64,000 nt of DNA from Citrobacter portucalensis. GTDB lineage: Bacteria; Pseudomonadota; Gammaproteobacteria; Enterobacterales; Enterobacteriaceae. Shown here piece by piece: positions 17,647-26,302 of this stretch. The notes under the pieces are model-generated. The model had not been told where the DNA came from and made no database searches. It saw only the letters and a program-made list of their open reading frames with translations. Location of the stretch: assembly GCF_002042885.1 (NCBI RefSeq), contig NZ_MVFY01000004.1, forward strand, positions 124,001-188,000, written 5' to 3'. Position 1 is the first letter of the stretch; every line of letters starts with the position of its first letter. Position numbers and translations under genes: made by a program.

Positions 17647-18798
17647 ATGTCGCTAATCACCGATTTACCCGCCATTTTTAATCAATTCTCCGACGCCCGT
17701 CAGAAAGGTTTTCTCACCGTAATGGATCTTAAAGAGCAGGGTATCCCGCTCGTTGGAACCTATTGCACCTTTATGCCACAGGAGATAGCGATGGCGGCAG
17801 GTGCGGTCGTCGTTTCGCTATGCTCAACCTCTGATGAAACCATTGAAGAGGCCGAAAAAGATCTGCCACGTAACCTGTGTCCGCTGATCAAAAGCAGCTA
17901 CGGGTTTGGTAAAACGGATAAATGTCCGTACTTCTACTTCTCTGACCTGGTGGTGGGCGAAACGACCTGCGATGGTAAAAAGAAGATGTACGAGTACATG
18001 GCTGAATTTAAAGCGGTACATGTGATGCAACTGCCCAACAGCACCAGTGATGCGGCTTCACGGGCGCTGTGGAAAGCCGAGATCCTGCGTTTGCAGCATG
18101 TTATCGAAGCCCGTTTTGGCACCCCGATTACCGAAGCCGCGCTACGTGAAGCCGTCATTCTAAAAAACCAGGAACGTCGTGCACTGGCAAACTTCTACCG
18201 CGTTGGTCAGCTCAACCCACCCGCACTCAGCGGCAGTGACATTCTGAAAGTCGTCTACGGTGCAACCTTTCGCTTTGATAAAGCAGCACTGATCGACGAG
18301 CTTAATAGCATGGCCGAGCGGGTACATCAGGAATGGCAGGCCGGGAAACGTCTGGCATCGCGTCCACGCATACTGATAACCGGCTGCCCCATCGGCGGCG
18401 CGGCAGAAAAAGTGGTTCGTGCCATTGAAGAAAACGGCGGTTGGGTGGTGGGTTATGAAAACTGCACCGGCGCGAAAGCCACTGAACAGTGCGTGGAGGA
18501 AACTGGCGACGTCTACGACGCACTGACCGATAAATACCTCGCCATCGGCTGCTCATGTATTTCCCCTAACGATCAACGTCTGAAAATGCTCAGCCAAATG
18601 GTTGAAGAGTACCAGGCTGACGGCGTCGTCGATGTCATTTTACAGGCTTGCCACACTTACGCCGTTGAATCACTCGCCATCAAACGCCACGTCCGCCAAC
18701 AGCACAACATTCCCTACATCGCCATTGAAACTGACTACTCCAGCGCGGATATCGGCCAGCTTAGCACTCGTGTCGCCGCGTTCATTGAAATGTTGTGA
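17647..18798 (+). CDS. yjiM: Double-cubane/2-hydroxyacyl-CoA dehydratase-like protein YjiM
   Basis: A 383-residue protein of the HgdB/BcrC/BadD family (2-hydroxyglutaryl-CoA dehydratase subunit D-like). It is rich in conserved cysteines in motifs: C40, C59, C78 (NLCPLIKSSYG), C93 (DKCPYF), C108 (TTCDGKKK), C247 (TGCP), C273 (ENCTG), C302 and C304 (GCSC), C335 (QACHTY). The number and spacing resemble double-cubane [8Fe-9S] cluster proteins, which are reduced by an ATPase partner, rather than dehydratases with a single [4Fe-4S]. The partner is the next gene, yjiL, nine bases on. The ATG at 17647 has a GGAAGG site. The physiological substrate is unknown; no CoA-ligase or second dehydratase subunit is nearby. 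Confidence 0.9.
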   Translation: MSLITDLPAIFNQFSDARQKGFLTVMDLKEQGIPLVGTYCTFMPQEIAMAAGAVVVSLCSTSDETIEEAEKDLPRNLCPLIKSSYGFGKTDKCPYFYFSDLVVGETTCDGKKKMYEYMAEFKAVHVMQLPNSTSDAASRALWKAEILRLQHVIEARFGTPITEAALREAVILKNQERRALANFYRVGQLNPPALSGSDILKVVYGATFRFDKAALIDELNSMAERVHQEWQAGKRLASRPRILITGCPIGGAAEKVVRAIEENGGWVVGYENCTGAKATEQCVEETGDVYDALTDKYLAIGCSCISPNDQRLKMLSQMVEEYQADGVVDVILQACHTYAVESLAIKRHVRQQHNIPYIAIETDYSSADIGQLSTRVAAFIEML

Positions 18799-18807
18799 GG
18801 AACAGGG

Positions 18808-19575
18808 ATGACATACTCAATAGGGATCGATTCCGGCTCCACAGCGACTAAAGGTATTTTGCTGGAAAGTAACGTCATCAGACGTCGCTTTCTCTGCCCA
18901 ACACCTTTTCGCCCTGCCGAAGCAATCGCGCAGGCATGGGAAACACTGCAGGCGGGGCTGGACGTTAGACCATTTTTAACCCTCACTGGCTACGGACGGC
19001 AGCTCGTGGATTATGCTGACAAACAGGTCACTGAAATTTCCTGCCACGGACTGGGGGCACGCTTTCTGGCTCCCGGTACCCGCACAGTGATTGATATCGG
19101 CGGTCAGGACAGTAAAGTCATCCAGCTAGATGATGATGGTAACCTCAGCGATTTCTTGATGAACGACAAATGTGCGGCTGGGACCGGACGATTTCTGGAA
19201 GTCATCTCACGCACGCTCGGCGCCAGCGTAGAGCAGTTAGATGCGATTACCGCTGGCGTCGAACCACATGCCATCACCAGCATGTGCACGGTTTTTGCCG
19301 AGTCAGAGGTTATCAGCCTGCGCTCTGCGGGTGTCGCGCCGGAGACCATTTTAGCGGGTGTGATCAACGCGATGGCCCGACGCAGCGCGAATTTCATCGG
19401 ACGGCTTTCAGGGCAGGCTCCACTGTTATTTACCGGGGGAGTAAGCCACTGTCACGCCTTTGCTCGTATGCTTGAAGGCCACATTGGCATTCCCGTACAC
19501 ACGCATCCCGACGCGCAGTTTGCTGGGGCGATTGGGGCCGCGTTAATTGGTCAGCGTCAGGGGAAACGTGAGTGA
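18808..19575 (+). CDS. yjiL: Archerase-type ATPase activator YjiL
   Basis: A 255-residue member of the ASKHA-fold BadF/BadG/BcrA/BcrD family, the ATP-driven electron-injecting activators of 2-hydroxyacyl-CoA dehydratases, benzoyl-CoA reductases and double-cubane proteins. The phosphate-1 loop is GIDSGSTATKG (residues 6-16) and DIGGQDSKVI is the phosphate-2 region. C122 (DKCAAGTGRF) and C160 (SMCTVFAESEV) are the two residues per subunit that hold the [4Fe-4S] cluster at the homodimer interface. The gene follows yjiM closely and overlaps the next gene by four bases. Its job is inferred to be low-potential electron transfer to YjiM. Confidence 0.9.
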   Translation: MTYSIGIDSGSTATKGILLESNVIRRRFLCPTPFRPAEAIAQAWETLQAGLDVRPFLTLTGYGRQLVDYADKQVTEISCHGLGARFLAPGTRTVIDIGGQDSKVIQLDDDGNLSDFLMNDKCAAGTGRFLEVISRTLGASVEQLDAITAGVEPHAITSMCTVFAESEVISLRSAGVAPETILAGVINAMARRSANFIGRLSGQAPLLFTGGVSHCHAFARMLEGHIGIPVHTHPDAQFAGAIGAALIGQRQGKRE

Positions 19576-19823
19576 AGGAAACACTGTTCTTGTTTCATAC
19601 TACCCTCGGCGTCATCAAAACGCGTAAAGCGCTACAGGCTGCGGGTATGTGCTTTCGGGTGGCAGATATTCCCCGCGAGCTACGCGGTGGCTGCGGGCTG
19701 TGCATTTACATCGACTGTGTTGCTGGCAAGGAGGATGAGTGGATAATTGCGGGTCATACCGAATCTATCTACCGTCTTGAAAACGGAGACTGGCGCTGCC
19801 TTGCCACTTTTCCTCCTTCCTGA
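19572..19823 (+). CDS. DUF3343 small protein, third gene of the yjiML operon
   Basis: An 83-residue protein of the DUF3343 family (putative Se/S carrier-like). Motifs are the N-terminal FHTTLGVIKTRKALQAAG and the central IPRELRGGCGLCIYI, with a Cys-Gly-x-Cys pair where selenium/sulfur carriers have Cys-Gly. It starts with GTG at 19572, overlapping the TGA of yjiL (GTGA), so it is translationally coupled. The tight coupling argues that it serves YjiM/YjiL, perhaps in cluster assembly or sulfur supply; that is inference. I do not recall this gene in the E. coli K-12 locus. A possible intrinsic stop for the operon is not evident downstream. Confidence 0.8.
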   Translation: MKETLFLFHTTLGVIKTRKALQAAGMCFRVADIPRELRGGCGLCIYIDCVAGKEDEWIIAGHTESIYRLENGDWRCLATFPPS

Positions 19824-19917
19824 ACGTGCCAGGGGACTTATTTTTATTTTACTTTTCATTATCATTTACACATGTAATATAACAATTATCAGCTAACAGC
19901 GCGAAATGAGAGTCCGT

Positions 19918-21105
19918 ATGTCCCAGGGAAGCCCAGATTCAAATCGTCATGCCATCAGCGTCGCGCTTTTTGGCATGCTGGTCTTAACACTGGGTATGGG
20001 AATTGGGCGCTTTCTGTATACGCCAATGCTGCCGGTGCTGCTGTCGGAAGGTCAATTTACATTTGACCAACTCTCCTGGATTGCCAGCGCCAACTACGCC
20101 GGGTATCTGGCGGGAAGCCTGCTCTTCTCCTTCGGGCTCTTCCATCTTCCCTCTCGCTTACGCCCGATGTTGCTAACGTCCGCGCTCGCTACCGCAGGAC
20201 TGATACTGGCGATGGCCAGCTTTACGCAGCCCGCGCTGGTGATGCTGATCCGCTTTCTGGCGGGCGTCGCCAGTGCAGGTATGATGATCTTTGGCTCAAT
20301 GATCGTTCTGCATCATACCCGGCATCCCTTCGTGATCGCGGCGTTGTTCTCCGGCGTTGGTGCAGGTATTTTGCTGGGCAATGAATATGTCATTAGCGGT
20401 CTGCATTTTGCGCTTTCATCGCACACGCTCTGGCTGGGTGCAGCGGCAGCCTCGGCTCTGTTCTTCGTGCTACTGGTTATACTCCTGCCATCTCGCAACC
20501 ACGTGCTCCCCGCTGCGGCCCCGGTAAAAACAGAGCATCAGCCTATGTCCTGGTGGCTGCTGGCTCTACTGTACGGGCTGGCCGGATTTGGCTACATCAT
20601 TGTCGCCACCTACCTGCCGCTAATGGCGAAAAGTGCCGGTTCGCCGCTGTTGACTGCCCATCTCTGGTCGCTGGTCGGCATATCGATAATTCCGGGGTGT
20701 TTCGCCTGGCTGTGGGCCGCCCGACGCTGGGGAGTATTGCAATGCCTGACGGCGAATTTGCTGATTCAAAGCGCCTGCGTGGTCATGACGCTCGCCAGCG
20801 GCTCCTTGCCGCTGCTGGTGATAAGCAGCATGGGGTTTGGCGCAACGTTTATGGGAACCACCTCACTGGTGATGCCGCTTGCCCGTCAACTAAGCGTACC
20901 GCGCAATATTAATCTGCTGGGCCTGGTCACTCTGACTTACGGCATTGGGCAAATACTTGGTCCGCTATTAACCAGCCTGCTGGGAAGCGGCGCACAGGCG
21001 ATCGTTAACGCCACGGTGTGCGGCGCGGTCGCGTTGTTTATTGCGGCACTTATCAGCCTCACGCAATTATACAAACAGTGTTTCGCCTCGCCCAAAAGGG
21101 TATAA
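19918..21105 (+). CDS. yjiJ: YbfB/YjiJ family MFS transporter
   Basis: A 395-residue polytopic membrane protein with 12 predicted helices, matching E. coli YjiJ (392). The family hallmark [19 protein letters not shown] in helix 1 and the mid-protein [29 protein letters not shown] are both present. The substrate is unknown. Two ATG codons compete (19906 and 19918); the second is used because the protein then lines up with E. coli YjiJ, with weak ribosome sites at both. It lies 94 bases after the DUF3343 gene and may have its own promoter in the AT-rich stretch (tgtaatataacaattatc) between them. Confidence 0.9.
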   Translation: MSQGSPDSNRHAISVALFGMLVLTLGMGIGRFLYTPMLPVLLSEGQFTFDQLSWIASANYAGYLAGSLLFSFGLFHLPSRLRPMLLTSALATAGLILAMASFTQPALVMLIRFLAGVASAGMMIFGSMIVLHHTRHPFVIAALFSGVGAGILLGNEYVISGLHFALSSHTLWLGAAAASALFFVLLVILLPSRNHVLPAAAPVKTEHQPMSWWLLALLYGLAGFGYIIVATYLPLMAKSAGSPLLTAHLWSLVGISIIPGCFAWLWAARRWGVLQCLTANLLIQSACVVMTLASGSLPLLVISSMGFGATFMGTTSLVMPLARQLSVPRNINLLGLVTLTYGIGQILGPLLTSLLGSGAQAIVNATVCGAVALFIAALISLTQLYKQCFASPKRV

Positions 21106-21296
21106 CCGGCTAACGTCTAAAGAAGATATATTCGGATTAGTCCGCAATTAAATGTCAGCATTTAATAAACCGCAAATAATCGGCAATTACCCGCCAGACA
21201 ATTTATAATTCCCAGCTGTTCATTTATAAACTCAATTTAAAATGCGTAAAAATGGACATATTAATTCAACATCAACACCATCTTCGGGAAAGGCAC

Positions 21297-21698
21297 ATGT
21301 CGTGGTTTAAAAAAATACTACTGGGGTTAATTATTTTGGCGGGTTTAATTGGCACGCTAAAGGATTATAAAGACTTTGGCCTGTTTGGCGCACTGGGATT
21401 GTTTATTATCTTCCTGTTATCAACAACATTCTTATGGCAATGGGCCTCTGGCAAGTTACCAGAGATAACAAAGTTACATGCCATACTTATTTTACTGGCC
21501 AGCGCGGTAGCCTCTATTTTTGTTATCAATATGGCAATTGCCGGAAATTTGCATGTGGATTTAATGGAAGTCATGCGCGTTACCATTACCCATAATCCGC
21601 TTTTTTATCTGATCCTCTGTGTGGTCGCATGGGTAAAAGTGGGCATCTGGCAATGGCTGTTTAGCGGTGTACAGATGAAAGAAAGTCAGCCGGTTTAA
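21297..21698 (+). CDS. Small inner-membrane protein of unknown function
   Basis: A 133-residue protein with four hydrophobic helices (about 6-22, 30-48, 58-80, 98-125) and short charged ends; no family recognised. The ATG at 21297 (MSWFKKIL) has GGGAAAGG seven bases upstream; 15 further codons upstream are open but unsupported. It stands alone, with a 190-base AT-rich upstream region and a strong bidirectional terminator shared with the porin gene. AT-richness is higher than in its neighbours, which may indicate later acquisition. Confidence 0.7.
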   Translation: MSWFKKILLGLIILAGLIGTLKDYKDFGLFGALGLFIIFLLSTTFLWQWASGKLPEITKLHAILILLASAVASIFVINMAIAGNLHVDLMEVMRVTITHNPLFYLILCVVAWVKVGIWQWLFSGVQMKESQPV

Positions 21699-21713
21699 AC
21701 TCCAACAGATGTA

Positions 21714-21745
21714 AAAAAGGCGTCTTAACCAAGACGCCTTTTTTG
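21714..21745. terminator. Bidirectional intrinsic terminator
   Basis: AAAAAAGGCGTCTT-AACC-AAGACGCCTTTTTT, a perfect 14-bp stem with A and T runs on either side. It serves both the small membrane protein gene and the convergent porin gene. Confidence 0.9.
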
Positions 21746-21760
21746 TACTAGTATAACTAC

Positions 21761-22768
21761 TTAGAACTGATAGGTCAGACCCGCAACAACCTGATTGTCG
21801 CCGTCTTTGCCATCGAGCAGGTTAATTTTGTAACCCACATCAGCAACCATGTTTTTGTTGAAGTAGTAGTCTGTGCCCAGCGCAACGTATTCGGTCAGAT
21901 CGTTATTGTTGTTGTCGCGTGCATGAACGTATGCCACGTTCGGACGCAGACCAAAATCAAACACATACGCCGCCATCGCTTCAAAGTGCTCAGCTTTGTC
22001 CGCATCCTGAATCAGGTTATGGGATTCACCGTACATGGTCGCAACGTAGATAGCGTTTGCATCATATTTCAGGCCAGCACCCCAGAATTCTGCGTTTTCG
22101 CCATCCCAACCATTTTGTTTCTGCTGAGCAGTCACAGAACTGTTGGTGTAGGCTGCAATGGCAGATACGCCGGAATCCGCGATATTGTCATAACCCAGGG
22201 AGAAGCCGTAGCCATTGCCGTGCTGTTTCGTCGGATCCGTATTGGTATCGTCCTGCCCCTGATATTGCGCGCCAACGTTCAGGCCATCAACGGCACCAAA
22301 CAGATTTTTGGTACGGAGTGTTGCAACGCCAGAAGTGCGTGTAGTAAGGAAGCGGTCAGTATTTTCAAAGGAGTCACCGCCGAACTCTGAGAGAGTGTCA
22401 GTGTAAGCTCCCACGTCGTAAGCGATACCGTAGTTACGACCGTAGTCAAAGCTAACGTCATGGCCGTAATCCAGGCCAGCAAACGCCAGACGTGTGTTAA
22501 CGCCATTCTGAGAACCTTCTGCTTTAGAGGCATCAAACTGACTCTCAAATTGGCCATAACCGGTCAGTTGATCGTTGATTTGTGTCTCACCGCGAAAACC
22601 CAGACGCGCGTAGGTACCATCGGCATTAGTGCCGTCACTCCAGGAATGGACCGCTTTGACTTTGCCGTACAGATCCAGTTTGTTGCCATCTTTATTATAA
22701 ATTTCCGCTGCATGAACGGAGGTTACCCCTAATGCTATTACAGCTAATGCCACTACTGACTTTTTCAT
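21761..22768 (-). CDS. OmpC/OmpF-type general porin
   Basis: A 335-residue precursor of a trimeric 16-strand outer-membrane porin. A signal peptide (residues 1-20, MKKSVVALAVIALGVTSVHA) is followed by the mature start AEIYNKDGNKLDLYGKV. The L3 constriction-loop region SEFGGDSFENTDRF, the strand FDYGRNYGIAYDVG, and the terminal Phe (LTYQF) needed for assembly are present. It is somewhat shorter than OmpC (about 367) because extracellular loops are short. The ATG at 22768 is used; GTGAG lies just upstream. It is not confidently one of ompC, ompF, phoE or ompN, so it is an additional porin paralogue. Control by OmpR or by the neighbouring small regulator is possible. Confidence 0.93.
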   Translation of the reverse strand: MKKSVVALAVIALGVTSVHAAEIYNKDGNKLDLYGKVKAVHSWSDGTNADGTYARLGFRGETQINDQLTGYGQFESQFDASKAEGSQNGVNTRLAFAGLDYGHDVSFDYGRNYGIAYDVGAYTDTLSEFGGDSFENTDRFLTTRTSGVATLRTKNLFGAVDGLNVGAQYQGQDDTNTDPTKQHGNGYGFSLGYDNIADSGVSAIAAYTNSSVTAQQKQNGWDGENAEFWGAGLKYDANAIYVATMYGESHNLIQDADKAEHFEAMAAYVFDFGLRPNVAYVHARDNNNNDLTEYVALGTDYYFNKNMVADVGYKINLLDGKDGDNQVVAGLTYQF

Positions 22769-22837
22769 GTTATTACTCACTTTTAATTGTGAATTTTGCT
22801 ATCAACTTTGTTATGAAGGCGGAATGCCCACATAAAA

Positions 22838-22861
22838 AAGTCCCCTCCAGATAAGGGGAAA
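22838..22861 (-). terminator. Intrinsic terminator for the small RHH gene
   Basis: On the minus strand CCCCT-TATCTGG-AGGGG is followed by ACTTTTTTA, a standard terminator between the RHH-like gene and the porin gene. The porin must therefore have its own promoter in the 70 bases beyond. Confidence 0.7.
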
Positions 22862-22961
22862 CACCAATAACACACCGAAAAAATATACCAATAAAGGCAA
22901 TAATGAAGTGGCAAGACCTATTTCAATTTTGGGTTTTAAATAAAACCCGAACAGAGAGTAA

Positions 22962-23171
22962 TTACTTAGATTCTTCGCTTGCGCTCTCATTAATAGAGCG
23001 ATGCAACATTAATGCCTCGGCAATAATGTCTTGTTTACTTTTACGGGTTTCAAATGCCAGCGTCCGAACATATTCCCATAGAGAAGTATCGACACGGGCA
23101 CTTAATAGAACCATATCTTTTGATCGGGTTCCCCTGGCTTTTCGGATATCAGGGTAATCTCGAGAGGGCAT
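22962..23171 (-). CDS. Small ribbon-helix-helix-like protein
   Basis: A 69-residue basic/acidic protein whose central part, VLLSARVDTSLWEYVRTLAFETRKSKQDIIAEAL, has the beta-strand plus two-helix pattern of ribbon-helix-helix (CopG/Arc-like) DNA-binding proteins, with SKQDIIAEAL as helix 2. The start is the ATG at 23171: AGGAG is followed by ATGACT and then this ATG, giving a six-base spacer, while the ATG at 23177 would touch the ribosome site. No toxin partner is adjacent, so it is more likely a free-standing regulator than an antitoxin. Its own terminator separates it from the porin. The targets are unknown. Confidence 0.7.
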   Translation of the reverse strand: MPSRDYPDIRKARGTRSKDMVLLSARVDTSLWEYVRTLAFETRKSKQDIIAEALMLHRSINESASEESK

Positions 23172-23797
23172 AGTCATCTCCTGAACGCAAACACGCTTAT
23201 GGCGATGAAATATGCAGTCAGTGTAAAAACATGTCAACGGCAAAATAAAGTCACAATAGTAATGAAACTGTTAATAAACAAAGAAAAACTGGAACGCTAT
23301 TTCAAATGAAAGATAACTTGATTATAGAATAATGTGTAATGTTAGCTTTACACATATTCGTTTTTATTCATTTGATTAAAAAGGCATGAATCATTCACAT
23401 GTAAAATGACATGCATTCAAAACATCATTGCTGCCAATAGGTTACATATCGTTATTAATGTCTACTTTTACGCAAACCACGTGTTTTTATGCGCTGCTAT
23501 GCCAGGCGGCCCTGCCCTAACCGCAGCGGAAATCACTTTGATTCTCACTTAATACAGACCAGTTTTGTCTAAAAATACGCACGAAAAGGTAAAAATAAGG
23601 TAAATAGTGCATTTTTTCGCAAGCAAAAATAAGTTGTTTTTAATTGATGAAAATCAATTTACATCACACAGGGCGGCGAAAAAAATGATCACTGAAGACT
23701 ATGGAAACCATTTTTTACATGAGGTTTAAGACGTGAAAAGAAAGGTTGCTATGCAATGCCGAGCGGGCCGGAACAGCCCGCATGAGAGGTGGTAAAA
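23172..23797. other. AT-rich intergenic region with an FNR-type site
   Basis: This 626-base gap between the RHH-like gene and the end of uxuR is AT-rich and contains no convincing gene. It holds the RHH promoter side, a perfect FNR-type palindrome (23644-23657), and near its right end a 20-codon GTG-started frame at 23733-23795 that overlaps a GC-rich stem (GCGGGC-cggaaca-GCCCGC, 23764-23782) probably acting as the uxuR transcript end. Confidence 0.6.
23644..23657. promoter_or_regulatory. Perfect FNR-type box
   Basis: TTGAT-GAAA-ATCAA is an exact match to the FNR consensus TTGATN4ATCAA. No known start codon lies close by on either strand: the RHH gene begins 473 bases to the left. It may control an unannotated small transcript or be a chance match. 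Confidence 0.5.
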
Positions 23798-24571
23798 TCA
23801 AGCGTTAACTTTATCCAGCGGCCAGGAGTCAAACAGATAGCCATCGAAGTCGATGTCATCAACATTTGAAAACTCCAGCAGGCGCTGTTTGACGTTTTCC
23901 AGATGCTGCCACATCGCCAGCTTGGCCGCGCGGGCATCCTTTTTGATTAACGCCGCCAGGATCTGTTTATGGTCGCCCATCCACTCTTTACGATAGTGGG
24001 TATCATCGAGATGGCTATGAAGCTGGATCCACATCGGGTTGTTCTCGCGCCACTGCCATGACTGGCGAAACAGCTCCACCAGCATGCTGTTATGCGTGGC
24101 CTCGGCGATAGCGAGATGGAACTGCATGTCACCGCTTTCAGAACCGTTCGGTTCGCTGGAGGCCAGCTCCCGCTCTTCCAGTTGCAACGCCTGGCGCATT
24201 TTGACGATATCTTCGCGGGTGGCCTGCAGCGCGGCAAATTCGGCGATGTTGCTTTCCAGCAGCTGTCGCGCCTGGAGCAGCTCAAACGGGCCTGCATCAT
24301 TGCAATGATTCACATCCGAACTGTCGATGGTCTGAGCTTCTGCATTGTCGAGTACGTAGATCCCGGCGCCACGACGCACGTCCACCAGACCTTTAATTTC
24401 CAGCATGATTAACGCTTCGCGCACCACCGTGCGAGTGACATTGAGTCTCTCGGCGATTTCACGCTCCGGCGGCAAGCGCTCACCAGGCTGGTACGGCGTC
24501 TGGACAATCAGATCGCGGATCATTGCACCCACTTCCTGGTAGGGTCTTTGCTGAGAAGTGTTTGATTTCAT
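23798..24571 (-). CDS. uxuR: GntR/FadR-type hexuronate repressor UxuR
   Basis: A 257-residue FadR-subfamily GntR regulator: winged helix at about residues 10-78 (YQPGERLPPEREIAERLNVTRTVVREALIMLEIKGLVDVRRGAG) and an all-helical FCD effector domain behind it. E. coli UxuR (257) represses uxuAB, gntP and its own gene and is released by fructuronate. It lies downstream of uxuB on the same strand, separated by 175 bases that contain a hairpin and a UxuR-like half-site, as in E. coli where uxuR has its own promoter. Confidence 0.95.
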   Translation of the reverse strand: MKSNTSQQRPYQEVGAMIRDLIVQTPYQPGERLPPEREIAERLNVTRTVVREALIMLEIKGLVDVRRGAGIYVLDNAEAQTIDSSDVNHCNDAGPFELLQARQLLESNIAEFAALQATREDIVKMRQALQLEERELASSEPNGSESGDMQFHLAIAEATHNSMLVELFRQSWQWRENNPMWIQLHSHLDDTHYRKEWMGDHKQILAALIKKDARAAKLAMWQHLENVKQRLLEFSNVDDIDFDGYLFDSWPLDKVNA

Positions 24572-24607
24572 CGTGTTATGTCCGTCAGATGCGTCAATTC
24601 AGAATCC

Positions 24608-24646
24608 GGAGGCTGGATGACTGCGCACACCTTATCCGGCCTACCA
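24608..24646. repeat. Partial REP unit
   Basis: A degenerate REP-like sequence (ggctggatgactgcgcacaccttatccggcctacca) lies between uxuB and uxuR. Confidence 0.55.
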
Positions 24647-24698
24647 ATAACGTTTTTTCGCCTGAACTATAGCATTTGCGGGAAGCCAAAAACAGAAA

Positions 24699-24733
24699 AC
24701 GGGTCAACCAAATTAGTATTTTGATTGACCCGT
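24699..24733 (-). terminator. Hairpin after uxuB with UxuR-like half-site
   Basis: ACGGGTCAA and TTGACCCGT form a 9-bp stem with a 17-base loop. On the minus strand it is followed by TTTCTGTTTTT, so it can end the uxuAB transcript. The same stretch contains AATTTGGTTGACC, close to a UxuR half-operator, so it may also regulate uxuR. Confidence 0.6.
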
Positions 24734-24746
24734 CATAACTGGGAGG

Positions 24747-26222
24747 TTATGCGTCAGCGCTTAACGCTGCAACGCACTCGCGTGCGCCGTGTTCACACAG
24801 CTGTTGATACGCCGCGGTAACCGTCGCAACAAAGTCGGCGTTTTCCGCCAGATCATGACCAAAAATGCCGCTCAACCCCAGCAGCGCCGTCACGCGTTCG
24901 GCTCCCTGGAACTGTTGGTTAATGCGCTGGAATTCGGCCTGCATTGGGTCGACAACATCAATGACCTGCCCCTGTTCATCCACACCGTGGGTGTAGCGCA
25001 TCCAGCCCGCGATGCCCAGTGCCAGATGACGCCAGCAGCTGCCGTTTTGCAGATGCAGACGCACCGGATCCAGCAGGCGCTGCGGCAGCTTCTGGCTGCC
25101 GTCCATCGCAATCTGCCAGGTACGGTGGCGCAGAGACGGGTTGCTGAAACGCTCGATCAGCAGCATCGCGTAGGCGTTGAGATCGGTACCTTCCGGCATC
25201 GAAAGCGTCGGCGCTTGCTCCTGCATCATCAGTGCAAACGCCGCTTTGCGGTATGCTGGATTGGTCATGGTGTCAGCGATGGTTTCATAACCGCCGAGAT
25301 AGCCCAGATAAGCGAGGAAAGAGTGGCTGCCGTTGAGCATGCGCAGTTTCATCATTTCAAACGGTACTACGTCGGCAACAAACTGTGCGCCGACTTTGTC
25401 CCAGTCAGGGCGACCGTTAACAAAGTTGTCTTCAATCACCCACTGGCGGAACGGTTCGCAGGCGATAGCGCACGGATCGTAAACGCCCAACTGGTCGGCA
25501 ATCTCCTGCAACGTTTCTGGCGTTGCCGCCGGAACAATGCGGTCTACCATGGTGCACGGGAAAGTGGCGTTTGCTTCAATCCACTGCGCCAGCTGCGGGT
25601 CACGCGCCTGCGCCAGGCCCAGCACCGCGACTTTCGCCACATGCCCATTTTCACGCACGTTATCGCAGGACATCACGGTAAAGGCCGCCAGCCCCTGCTC
25701 ACGACGCAGATGCAGTGCCTGTACGATGTAACCAATCGCCGATTTCGGCGCGGCTGGATTTGCCAGATCGTGTTTAATCAGCGGGTTATTGAGATCTAAC
25801 TGGCCGCTGGCAGCATCGGTGCAGTAGCCTTTTTCCGTGACCGTCAGCGAGACAATTGCCGTCTGCGGGCGTGCCATGGCCTGTAAAATACCATCACAGC
25901 CGTCAAGCTCCGGGTGCAGCGCTTCTTTCATCGAGCCGATCACTTTCAGCACGGTGTTGTCCGCGCCTTTTTCCGCCACGGTATACAGCAATTGCTGCTT
26001 GCGCAGGTTTTCAATCAGTATGCAGTCATTACCCGGCATCAGGTTAACTTCACAGATACCCCAGTCGCTGTCGGTGGTTTCCAGCAGATGGTGGGTGTAC
26101 AGCGCCTGATGCGCGCGGTGAAAAGCGCCGCATCCCAGGTGAACAATGCGGGATTGCAGACGAGAGCTGTCCCATGCAGGGCGTGCAACCGGCAGGTTGC
26201 TATTGGCAATTGTCGTTGTCAT
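24747..26222 (-). CDS. uxuB: D-mannonate oxidoreductase (fructuronate reductase) UxuB
   Basis: A 491-residue polyol-dehydrogenase family enzyme that reduces D-fructuronate to D-mannonate with NADH in glucuronate catabolism, in the cytoplasm. The N-terminal Rossmann segment is IVHLGCGAFHRAHQALYTHHL, and the family signature in the C-terminal domain is KLRMLNGSHSFLAYLGYLGG with the catalytic Lys-x-x-x-x-Asn. Length agrees with E. coli (486). It follows uxuA by 80 bases on the same strand and shares its UxuR/CRP-controlled promoter. Confidence 0.96.
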   Translation of the reverse strand: MTTTIANSNLPVARPAWDSSRLQSRIVHLGCGAFHRAHQALYTHHLLETTDSDWGICEVNLMPGNDCILIENLRKQQLLYTVAEKGADNTVLKVIGSMKEALHPELDGCDGILQAMARPQTAIVSLTVTEKGYCTDAASGQLDLNNPLIKHDLANPAAPKSAIGYIVQALHLRREQGLAAFTVMSCDNVRENGHVAKVAVLGLAQARDPQLAQWIEANATFPCTMVDRIVPAATPETLQEIADQLGVYDPCAIACEPFRQWVIEDNFVNGRPDWDKVGAQFVADVVPFEMMKLRMLNGSHSFLAYLGYLGGYETIADTMTNPAYRKAAFALMMQEQAPTLSMPEGTDLNAYAMLLIERFSNPSLRHRTWQIAMDGSQKLPQRLLDPVRLHLQNGSCWRHLALGIAGWMRYTHGVDEQGQVIDVVDPMQAEFQRINQQFQGAERVTALLGLSGIFGHDLAENADFVATVTAAYQQLCEHGARECVAALSADA

Positions 26223-26302
26223 TGTGAACTCCAGATCCCGTCGGAAATACCAACGGAGAGAAAAGAAAAAAGCCGGCCAGACAGGCGACCGGCAACACTG
26301 CT

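Noticed and set aside
24789-25799. 336-codon plus-strand frame across uxuB
   Set aside because: Antisense to a clear uxuB gene in a high-GC region, with composition typical of shadow frames.
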